Assembly (NCBI GenBank): GCA_964550655.1
Contig: CAZKAQ010000026.1
Location: forward strand, 1-34,964
Direction: 5' to 3'
DNA: 34,964 nucleotides
From: GCA-1730015 sp964550655
Lineage (GTDB): Bacteria > Pseudomonadota > Gammaproteobacteria > Granulosicoccales > Granulosicoccaceae
The notes below the pieces were generated by a model. It was not told the DNA's origin and made no database searches. It saw nothing but the letters and a program-made list of their open reading frames with translations. Of the stretch, positions 1 to 7,240 are shown piece after piece. Made by a program: the position numbers and the translations under genes. Positions within the stretch are counted from its first letter, which is position 1. Each line of letters begins with the position of its first letter.

Positions 1-2
1 AC

Positions 3-56
3 CTGTTTAGCGCTATTGACTCTGGACGCCGAATCCTCATGAATAATGCAGGCTAG
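3..56 (+). other. Possible 3' end of an upstream gene
   Basis: A frame open from base 3 ends at a TAG at 54-56 and would encode the last 17 residues of a gene entering from the left. A hairpin follows directly (56-79). A second frame is also open from base 1 to a TGA at 40-42, so the choice is weak. Nothing in the short peptide is recognisable. Confidence 0.2.
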
Positions 57-79
57 GAACATGCTGCACGGCATGTTTC
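56..79 (+). terminator. Hairpin upstream of the acyl-CoA ligase gene
   Basis: A 9-bp stem (one G-U pair) closes over the 6-base loop TGCACG. A T-rich stretch follows only about 12 bases later, so this is at best a weak terminator for whatever lies upstream. It could equally be a 5' leader structure of the next gene. Confidence 0.25.
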
Positions 80-225
80 TGTGAATCTGACTTTGTATTT
101 TTAAAAGAGGCTTGCTGCCTCTTTTTGCTTTCCAGTGTCCGGACAATTTATACAGCGCAACTGCCGAAGCAATCCTTCGCCAGTTTTTGGTATGGTTATC
201 AGAAGCCAACTCAGACAATAAAGTC

Positions 226-1863
226 ATGTTCACCAGTCTAATGCAACACCACCCGTTGATGATCTCTAGCATCATCGAATTTGCCGAACGCTGGTACCCG
301 GATGTAGAGATAGTTTCTCGCACAACAGAAGGTCCGATCCACCGATACAGCTATCGGGAGATGGGAGTGCGATGCAGACAAATGGCCGCAGCCCTGGGTA
401 AGCTCGGTATCGCAAAAGGCGACCGGGTCGGAACACTGGCATGGAACGGCTACCGTCATCTTGAGCTGTACTACAGCGTTTCAGGTAGCGGCGCAGTACT
501 GCACACCGTTAACCCTCGTTTGTTCGCAGAACAAATGGAGTACGTCATTAACCATGCCGCTGATCGGATCATTTTTACCGATCTGACTTTTGTACCAATT
601 CTTGAGAACCTGGCAGATAAACTGGACAAGGTAGAACATATCGTCGTCATGACAGACAGCGATCATATGCCAGACACTAAACTTGATAACATTCACTGCT
701 ACGAAGATCTGATCAACGCCGAGTCCGGTGACTATCAGTGGCCGGAGTTTGATGAAAACGCTGCATCGAGCATCTGCTATACATCGGGCACTACCGGCAA
801 TCCGAAGGGCGTTGTCTACTCACACCGATCCACACTGATACACGCTATGGGTAGTTCAGTGCCAAACGGTCTTGGCCTGTCGGGCGCCGACTCAATACTG
901 CTTGTAGTGCCGCAATTTCACGTCAACGCCTGGGGCGTTTCCTATGCAGGGCCGATGAACGGTTGCAAACTGGTTCTGCCGGGCCCCGCCATGGACGGAA
1001 AATCCATCCATGAGTTGCTGGATCAGGAAAAATGCACACTATCTCTTGCTGTACCGACTATCTGGATGATGTTAACCGGCTATCTGAAAGAAAGCGGTGC
1101 GACGTTGCCTTTCATGAAACGAGTGGTAATTGGCGGATCAGCCGTGCCTGAAGCAATGATCCGGTCATTTGAACAAGAGTACGACGTACAGGTTATACAT
1201 GCATGGGGAATGACTGAAACCAGTCCACTCGGTACATTGAATTTCCTGCTGCCTCATTTGCAGGAGCTTGACTATGAAACGCAAATGGAAACTAAACTCA
1301 AACAAGGAAAAACTGTCTTTGGCATTGATTTGCGAATTGTCGATGATGAAAACAACACACTTCCTCACGACGGTATAGTGTTCGGCAAACTACAGGCCCG
1401 AGGTCACTGGGTCACTTCAGGGTATTACGGAGAAGAGTCCTCTGTCGGGCCGGATGGCTGGTTTGACACAGGCGATGTAGCCACCATCGACAAAGACGGC
1501 TATATGATGATTACTGACCGCACAAAAGATGTCATTAAATCAGGCGGTGAATGGATCAGTTCAATCGAACTTGAAAACATTGCCGTGGGCCATGCATCTG
1601 TAGTCGAAGCGGCCGTCATCGCGATCGCACATCCAAAGTGGGATGAAAGACCACTACTGGTGGCCGTAACCCAGTCGAATGACGAAGCAAATGGCAAGCC
1701 GGACAAAGAAGAACTTCTGGACTACATAGGCCAACGCGTAGCGAAGTGGCAGGTACCTGATGATGTGCAGTTTGTTGATGAACTTCCTCATGGTGCTACC
1801 GGCAAGTTAAATAAACTTAAACTTCGGGAAATTTTTAAAGACTATAAGTTTCCAGGAACCTAA
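226..1863 (+). CDS. Fatty-acyl-CoA ligase (AlkK/DmdB-like)
   Basis: ANL-superfamily acyl-CoA synthetase of 545 residues. It activates a carboxylic acid with ATP to an acyl-adenylate, then transfers it to CoA. The AMP-binding loop YTSGTTGNPKG lies at residues 185-195, HAWGMTETSP is the adenine-binding A5-type motif, and WFDTGDVA is the hinge-proximal ribose-binding motif. The C-terminal catalytic lysine is in ATGKLNK (K527). The N-terminus (LMQHHPLMISSIIEFAER) matches the subfamily of medium-chain AlkK and methylmercaptopropionate-CoA ligase DmdB, so the substrate may be a medium or long fatty acid or MMPA; sequence alone does not decide. An in-frame TTG at 112 would add 38 unconserved residues, so the ATG at 226 is preferred. 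The M50 protease gene follows 24 bp downstream, possibly co-transcribed. Confidence 0.9.
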   Translation: MFTSLMQHHPLMISSIIEFAERWYPDVEIVSRTTEGPIHRYSYREMGVRCRQMAAALGKLGIAKGDRVGTLAWNGYRHLELYYSVSGSGAVLHTVNPRLFAEQMEYVINHAADRIIFTDLTFVPILENLADKLDKVEHIVVMTDSDHMPDTKLDNIHCYEDLINAESGDYQWPEFDENAASSICYTSGTTGNPKGVVYSHRSTLIHAMGSSVPNGLGLSGADSILLVVPQFHVNAWGVSYAGPMNGCKLVLPGPAMDGKSIHELLDQEKCTLSLAVPTIWMMLTGYLKESGATLPFMKRVVIGGSAVPEAMIRSFEQEYDVQVIHAWGMTETSPLGTLNFLLPHLQELDYETQMETKLKQGKTVFGIDLRIVDDENNTLPHDGIVFGKLQARGHWVTSGYYGEESSVGPDGWFDTGDVATIDKDGYMMITDRTKDVIKSGGEWISSIELENIAVGHASVVEAAVIAIAHPKWDERPLLVAVTQSNDEANGKPDKEELLDYIGQRVAKWQVPDDVQFVDELPHGATGKLNKLKLREIFKDYKFPGT

Positions 1864-1887
1864 TTCTCTGCAAATTATCGGAATTCC

Positions 1888-2529
1888 ATGCTACCGCTTC
1901 TATATAGCCAGCAGTACTCATTATTTGTACTGATCATCATCACTCTGATCATCTCACTCACTTTCCACGAATACGGCCATGCAGCTTCTGCCAAACTACT
2001 GGGAGACGATACCGCACAAAGGATGGGCAGGTTAAACATAAACCCGATAGCACACATTGATCCAATGGGTCTGCTTATGGTTGTCCTGGTTGGATTCGGC
2101 TACGCTAAACCGGTTCCGACAAACCCGAACAACTATACAAGTAAATGGGGTATACCACTGGTCGCTGCAGCAGGGCCTGCCATGAACCTGTTACTTGCAT
2201 TTGTGGTTATAAATATTTATGCAGCAGGCCTGAATTCAGGCAATACCTTTTTTTCACAACCCGGGCCGCAGTATTTTTTCATCACTCTGGCATCTATTAA
2301 TCTTCTACTGATGCTGTTTAATCTTATCCCGCTAGGCCCGTTAGACGGTCACTACATTCTTGGTTTTTTCCTGCCTGATCGACTATCGCACGTCTATCTC
2401 GAATACAACAGACGCTATGGTCATTATGTATTTTTGGGATTGATACTACTGAGTATTCTCGGACTACCGATTTTCAGCACATTGATGTCAACATCACGAA
2501 GCATTCTTCAGCTGTTGATCATATTTTAA
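1888..2529 (+). CDS. Site-2-type M50 metalloprotease (membrane)
   Basis: Short integral-membrane zinc protease of 213 residues, in the size range of the compact S2P/Rip-like M50 family that lacks PDZ domains. The zinc motif HEYGH is at residues 27-31 inside the first hydrophobic segment. The third ligand is the Asp of PLGPLDGH (D153), the family's second conserved motif. About five to six hydrophobic segments span the chain, including residues 10-30, 52-66, 88-112 and 129-150, and the very C-terminus. Such enzymes cut substrates within the bilayer; the substrate here is unknown. The gene follows the acyl-CoA ligase closely on the same strand, with no functional link visible. Confidence 0.88.
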   Translation: MLPLLYSQQYSLFVLIIITLIISLTFHEYGHAASAKLLGDDTAQRMGRLNINPIAHIDPMGLLMVVLVGFGYAKPVPTNPNNYTSKWGIPLVAAAGPAMNLLLAFVVINIYAAGLNSGNTFFSQPGPQYFFITLASINLLLMLFNLIPLGPLDGHYILGFFLPDRLSHVYLEYNRRYGHYVFLGLILLSILGLPIFSTLMSTSRSILQLLIIF

Positions 2530-2724
2530 TTCAGTGATTTGAAGCAAAACATTTGACCAGCTTACAAAGCGCTGTGAGATTTTATCTTAGTAAGCTACCG
2601 GGAAATCATTAAACTATTTGGCTTTGCGCTTTTCAACCGTATTGGCTTTATGATTGATTACCAATACAGGGATAACAACGGCTACATTCCAGTCGCCGTT
2701 GTAAACCATTTTCATACAGGCACT

Positions 2725-3057
2725 CTAACCAAGCTGTTCTTCGATGGCACAACCCGGAGCACTGGCCTTAACATAGTTAATCGCATTAGTTCGGTCGTCT
2801 TCGGTCGGATACATCGCACTGGTTGCGACCACCTGACCGTTAGCAGACTTCACATTAAAAAAGTACATTCCATTTGTTGACTCTTTCAGTACGTAGCGCT
2901 TGTTTTCCGTACAGTTCTTTTTAACTGAGTTTATGCCTTTTGAAGCACTGTCTTTAGCTTTGTAGTTTTCGCTTTTTAAAACCATTTTTCCTTCGTCATT
3001 CACAAAAGAAAAACTAAAAGGTTCAGCAGCACTGCTTTTTTTCAATAAAGCTTTCAT
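2725..3057 (-). CDS. YegP-like DUF1508 protein
   Basis: Small soluble protein of 110 residues with two tandem DUF1508 repeats, each of the form F-F-F-N-x-K-S-x-N-G-x-V-(L/V)-x-(S/T)-x-x-Y. The first covers about residues 15-60 and the second about 62-105, the usual length and build of the YegP family. The biochemical role of the family is not established; members are often stress-linked. An AGGAG ribosome site lies nine bases before the ATG, which fixes the start. The gene stands alone on the minus strand, convergent with the M50 protease and preceded by a 656-bp AT-rich spacer. Confidence 0.85.
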   Translation of the reverse strand: MKALLKKSSAAEPFSFSFVNDEGKMVLKSENYKAKDSASKGINSVKKNCTENKRYVLKESTNGMYFFNVKSANGQVVATSAMYPTEDDRTNAINYVKASAPGCAIEEQLG

Positions 3058-3713
3058 TTATTGTATCTCCTATGGTAATTCGAATTTCCAAAAATCTATA
3101 TTTTTAATATCGAGCAAATAATATATCACTGAAAAATTAAGAAACCAGTTGGTGTTACGATATTTTGTAGTTCAGCGAAATTGCTTTTTTACAACACCGG
3201 CACAGAAAAGCCAGTCAAACGTTAAAAATAATATACTACAGACGATAAAAACCTGCCTATACTGCTTATTTTACAGGCTTTTAGCACAATTGAATATTTT
3301 CTAAATCCCAACATCCCCCCCGCGCCATACTACCATTCACTATCTGTCGAACCGTTACCGAATTTAACAATAACGATTTTTTCTCAGTCAATTGCGCTTA
3401 AAGGCTACGCATCTATGACCACAGTTTCGGTAAAATTGCCGTAATATTTCAGACTCATTATAATATTTATATACAATTTATAACAGCAGGCTTACCCGTC
3501 TCGGATAAACAGAGGCTTATTTGACTGCCACGCTCGAATAATATGACAAGTTAATGCCAATCAATAAAAGGTTAATTTTTTTGAGTGTAATGATCCACAC
3601 GAGGCTCATCATCTGGTTGATGACCTGAGATCATTTATATCGCTGTATAAACACAGCTATGAGTTCACCCCATATGAGCCAAGGGTAAGCGAGGGTTTAC
3701 TATTTTAAACTGA
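3058..3713. other. Long AT-rich spacer, no gene seen
   Basis: No open frame of gene-like character occurs here. The stretch is markedly AT-rich and must hold the promoter of the DUF1508 gene on the minus strand. The only structure seen is a pair of nested inverted repeats at 3589-3635: outer arms AATGATC/GATCATT and inner arms TCATCA/TGATGA. There is no U-run in the minus direction, so it is not a convincing terminator. Confidence 0.6.
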
Positions 3714-4877
3714 TCATTCGTCAGCTTGTGTAATTTGTGTTTGCACTTCTTTATTGTCCTGAAGCTTCAACCATTGATGACGGTCTACTGTGTCTACCGG
3801 TACATTTGCAAACTGATCATCACGCAGCAAAAGAAGGTGAATTTTATCTCCTGGCTTATGCTCTTTCCAAATACGTGAATACAACTCCGAGAGATTACTC
3901 ACCTGCTTCTGGTTAACAGCAACAATTCTATCACCAGCTTTTATACCGGATTCTGCTGCTGGCCCACCTTCATAAACAGCGCCAACTTTGATACCGCTAT
4001 TTGTGTCTTTGCTTTCTACTCCCAACCAGGGTTTTACTGATGACTGACTTCGCCCGACAGTGAGTAACTCACCCATAATATTTTTAAGTGCATCGATTGG
4101 AATAAAGATATTACCCGGGATACGAATTTTTGGATCTATATCAATATCAATAGAAACCAGAGAACCAATGCCCAACAACTCGGCTTTATCTGACAACAGT
4201 GCAGCACCACTGAACTCAGTACTTGGCGGATAGGTGTGAATGGCATCATCGAGCATATACTCCCAGCCACCGGTGAAAGGCTTCACTTCACCTATAGTCA
4301 CTGACTTGGCACCTTCTTCACCAGATGCCGACAGGATCAAAGCTTTTTGATCTTTTTCAATTTCTGCAGAATTGCCCATCCGCAGAGCCTGTGTTGAACG
4401 GAAGTTTTTGGTACGTACAATACCTACACCTATGCTGTCATCGTAGGCAACTATTTCCGCTTCATCAGTGACACCGTTAGCGAAAGTGACAGTCACAGTT
4501 TCAGCCTCGGCAACTATATATCCTGCTGTTGCGATTAAACCAGCCGAATCGATAACAACGCCACTGCCACTTCGTTCTTTGCCAAAGGTTGATTCAGTTC
4601 TGGCGCCTTCTCTTACGCTGGCCGTTACCTTTACCACCGCCTGCAATACCTTTTGTATTGGATCTTCTACTGGTGGCAGGGCATTTTGTAGCGGATCTTC
4701 TGCCGGCGGCAGGGCACTGGCGGCTGGTGGCTCACTGATTTCAGCCTCAGCGTTAGCAGATTCCTTTGCCTTGTCATGTAAGGGAGATGCCAATGCGGCA
4801 GATGCACAAAACAGAGCGACTACAAAACAGGTTTTTGTAATTTTTTCCGCAACCCAGGAAACCATCGATGAAAACAT
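3714..4877 (-). CDS. Exported HtrA-like pseudoprotease with PDZ domain
   Basis: Periplasmic DegP/HtrA-fold protein of 387 residues. A signal peptide ends near ALAS (about residue 31) and is followed by a Pro/Ala/Glu linker holding a tandem repeat ALPPAEDPLQN/ALPPVEDPIQK. The S1C trypsin-like domain spans about 75-270 and a PDZ domain about 290-370 (WLGVES... GDRIVAVNQKQV). The catalytic triad looks broken. The position normally in NNHVV reads AGYIV (Tyr120 replaces His). The TDLAVL segment reads DSIGVGI (Asp apparently replaced near 147-148). GNSGG reads EFSGA, keeping Ser223 but not the oxyanion glycines. It is therefore probably a binding or scaffold protein rather than a protease. A TTG two codons upstream (4883) is an alternative start; the ATG at 4877 is preferred. 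Confidence 0.82.
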   Translation of the reverse strand: MFSSMVSWVAEKITKTCFVVALFCASAALASPLHDKAKESANAEAEISEPPAASALPPAEDPLQNALPPVEDPIQKVLQAVVKVTASVREGARTESTFGKERSGSGVVIDSAGLIATAGYIVAEAETVTVTFANGVTDEAEIVAYDDSIGVGIVRTKNFRSTQALRMGNSAEIEKDQKALILSASGEEGAKSVTIGEVKPFTGGWEYMLDDAIHTYPPSTEFSGAALLSDKAELLGIGSLVSIDIDIDPKIRIPGNIFIPIDALKNIMGELLTVGRSQSSVKPWLGVESKDTNSGIKVGAVYEGGPAAESGIKAGDRIVAVNQKQVSNLSELYSRIWKEHKPGDKIHLLLLRDDQFANVPVDTVDRHQWLKLQDNKEVQTQITQADE

Positions 4878-5002
4878 AGCCAATACCCGATTTTCAGGCG
4901 CAGACTTGCAGCCCGTGAAAGGTAGTAGCAGTCAATGTGCCACGGTTGCATTGTCCCGGATTTGAAAAGCGGGTTTTCGCTGACTTTCAGGACTTAAATA
5001 AT

Positions 5003-5035
5003 AAAAAAGAGGCCGCTAAAATGCGGCCCCTCTTT
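5003..5035 (-). terminator. Rho-independent terminator after the repeat protein gene
   Basis: A GC-rich stem (arms about AGAGGCCGC and GCGGCCCCTCT, one bulge) closes over TAAAAT. It is flanked by an A-run on the left and TCTTT on the right. Read on the minus strand it ends in a U-run, about 40 bases beyond the stop codon of the peptidoglycan-binding repeat protein. This separates that gene from the HtrA-like gene. Confidence 0.75.
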
Positions 5036-5076
5036 AACGCAGCTCAAGAGGGCTATGGTGCCCTCGGGAAAGCTGA

Positions 5077-6468
5077 CTAGTGCTGGACACCCAGCTTCTT
5101 GAGAGTTTCAATAGTCACGCCACCCACTGCCAGACCTCGTGCTTGCTGAAAACGCTCAACCGCAGACATCGTCTGGCGACCCATAATTCCATCGATAGGA
5201 CCCGGGTTGTAACCGGATTTCTTCAGGGCACGCTGCACGTCCTGGATGGTATTGAGATTAGCGTTGATTTCACAAATCACAGATCTCCACTCGAGGCGCT
5301 CAGGTGAAACCTGAACACGACGTGTAACAGTGTCTGTTTTTGCCGGAATAGCAGTACGAGTTTCACGAGCAGGTTCAACCAGACGACGAACACGCTTGGT
5401 TTCGTACTTGGCTGGAATTTCTACACGTTGTACAGACGCTGGAGTCTTAACTACTTTACGAGAAACAGTACCGTACTTGGCAGGAGTTTCCTGAAGGCAG
5501 ATTACGTTACCAGTCGGCGTGCCGGCGTTACGCGTGCCTTTGGCAACCCAGTTGTGAGCACCACCAGATTCCAAAACACGCTTGCTTACCGTGTCATATT
5601 TGGCAGGTACCGCCACACGACTTTCCTGCGCATCAGCGACAAGCTTTCGAACCCGGATAGTTTCATAACGTGCCGGCTCTTCAATCGTCTTCGTAGTGGC
5701 CGCAGTCTTCAACACACGCTTACTTACCGTTTTGTAGACAGCTGGCACTTCAACCAGACACATCACTTCACCAGTACCATTGTCGATTTTCTCAATCGCG
5801 CCACGACCTGGCTTCCAGACTGTTTTCGCGTCTTCAACCATCACACGTTCCTGCTTGTTTTCATACACTGCAGGAATTTCAACCAACTTTTTTGTAGCGG
5901 GTGCTACCATTACACGCTGCTCAACCCACTCGTATTTTGCAGGAGTGAGACTGATTTGTTGTGAGGCATCTGAGACCAGAACGCGCTCACTAACAGTCTT
6001 GTAGGTTGGTGCTTCGAAATGCTCAGCAAAGCACTGACCAGCTTGTGCAGAATCAACACCGGCACCCGCAGCACGAGCAATAGCAACTAACTTGGAATCT
6101 GCACCAACCTTACCGTTTGCACTACCCATAACCCAACGGTTTGACGCCGGAGAAATTTCATATCTTTCTTTGACAGTACCAAAAACTGCCGGAATCACCT
6201 TAAGATCACTTGCCGCTTCACTTACCATGACTCGCTCTTCAACAGTTTCGTACTTGGCAGGAATAATTTTGACACTCTCACTTGCTTCTTTAACCACAAG
6301 CGTTGAAGACTCAGTGCGGTATTTAGCAGGAATTAATACCTGCGCATAACACTCACCGGGCTTTGCATTTGGAAGTACGTCGCCCAGATTATCCTGAGCA
6401 ATAACTCCGCTCGCAGTACTTAAAAAAACACCTAATATTGCTAACTTGAATAACTTTTTGTTCATCAT
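5077..6468 (-). CDS. Exported 12-repeat protein with peptidoglycan-binding domain
   Basis: Secreted protein of 463 residues. The signal peptide ends near SGVIAQ. The body has four blocks, each starting with Cys (CYAQV, CFAEH, MCLVE, ICLQE), each carrying three copies of a motif close to PAKYETVxxRVxV, and each ending at Trp (RWVMG, VWKPG, NWVAKG, EWRS): 12 motifs in all. The last 60 residues form a PG_binding_1 domain (IQDVQRALKKSGYNPGPIDG...RQTMSAVERFQQARGL). The protein should sit on the cell wall in the periplasm; the role of the repeat region is unknown. The ATG at 6468, just ahead of MNKKLFK, is preferred to an upstream in-frame start at 6495 because it gives a normal signal peptide. A terminator follows at 5003-5035. 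The repeats create long spurious frames on the opposite strand. Confidence 0.85.
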   Translation of the reverse strand: MMNKKLFKLAILGVFLSTASGVIAQDNLGDVLPNAKPGECYAQVLIPAKYRTESSTLVVKEASESVKIIPAKYETVEERVMVSEAASDLKVIPAVFGTVKERYEISPASNRWVMGSANGKVGADSKLVAIARAAGAGVDSAQAGQCFAEHFEAPTYKTVSERVLVSDASQQISLTPAKYEWVEQRVMVAPATKKLVEIPAVYENKQERVMVEDAKTVWKPGRGAIEKIDNGTGEVMCLVEVPAVYKTVSKRVLKTAATTKTIEEPARYETIRVRKLVADAQESRVAVPAKYDTVSKRVLESGGAHNWVAKGTRNAGTPTGNVICLQETPAKYGTVSRKVVKTPASVQRVEIPAKYETKRVRRLVEPARETRTAIPAKTDTVTRRVQVSPERLEWRSVICEINANLNTIQDVQRALKKSGYNPGPIDGIMGRQTMSAVERFQQARGLAVGGVTIETLKKLGVQH

Positions 6469-7240
6469 CAATTTCCGAATTTTGAAGGATTTCAACTCGC
6501 CAAAAAAATATGGCTACCGTTCGCTGTCGCAGCAGCTTGCCGTATATCTACTGAAACATGGCATCGGTACAACAACATGCAGCAGTAAGCATCTTATTGA
6601 CCAAAAAACTAATTTCCTTATTGCTATCGGAGACTTATCAACTTATAAATAATGTTTAACTAAAAAATCAACAAGTTGGATTTGTAAATAAGTATGCCTT
6701 AGTTACTTTAACCATCTACACATACAGTTTTTATTATTACTGGTAGAGGAAATTAAGGTGCCGGGCGTTGTATACAGGAATGGCAGACTAAAATCCCTGT
6801 GTAAAAATTTAGTTAGTTGATGTGACATGCCTGTTACATCTATTTACATTTTTTCTGTCTTGCAGAGAACAGCCGACGTTGATCTCGATGCATCAAAAAC
6901 AAAAATATAATCAGCAGAAAAAGAAAATCCTGTCAGGCCCTGCAAAACAATCAGCCTCTGGCTCGGACTATTCACAAGATCGACGGCATCTCAACTGATC
7001 TTTGATTCCACCCAAAGAAAACTTGAAGCAGGATTTTCTCTTTTGCAAATATCTAATCGCAGTGCGATCTGCCGATGCCAGCTGATGGCAACAAATCCAC
7101 AATCCAACGGAGCAGTCCCGGGAACCCGTTCATAAAAGCATAGTGAAACCGCTACCCGGCACTTTATACTGTTTCGCTAACAACCGTATTGATACCGGAT
7201 TCTTCAGAACGGGTCGGGCGCATCTGGTAAAATGCCGCAC
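6469..7240. other. Spacer before uvrD, holding a repeat remnant
   Basis: No gene is supported in this 772-bp stretch between the divergent repeat-protein and uvrD genes. It must hold both promoters. Positions 6964-7053 match part of the inverted-repeat element at 10742-10937 (see that entry). No LexA-box-like CTGT-N8-ACAG site was seen close to uvrD. Confidence 0.55.
6964..7053 (-). repeat. Degraded partial copy of the inverted-repeat element
   Basis: This stretch aligns with the reverse complement of the 10742-10937 element. Shared blocks in the same order are ACTATTCAC, ATCGACGGCATCTC, TGATCTTTGATTCCAC and, after a gap of similar size (28 against 26 bases), CTTTTGCAAATATC. Homology then stops and no opposite terminal repeat is seen, so it is a one-ended remnant. 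The similarity is far beyond chance for spacer DNA. Confidence 0.75.

Noticed and set aside
112..225. N-terminal extension of the acyl-CoA ligase from a TTG preceded by AAAAGAGG
   Set aside because: The purine stretch is tempting, but the added 38 residues do not fit the family and the conserved N-terminus begins at the ATG at 226.
4468..4965. 165-codon plus-strand frame opposite the HtrA-like gene
   Set aside because: It is antisense to a gene with clear signal peptide and domains; its Thr/Ser/Ala-rich translation is a codon-bias shadow with no domain.
5428..5964. 178-codon plus-strand frame opposite the repeat protein
   Set aside because: It arises from the repeated codons of the real minus-strand gene and has no recognisable domain or ribosome site.
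5077..6468. Repeat DNA of the envelope protein as a CRISPR or satellite array
   Set aside because: The repetition is at the protein level, diverged at the DNA level, and keeps frame throughout a complete signal-peptide protein.
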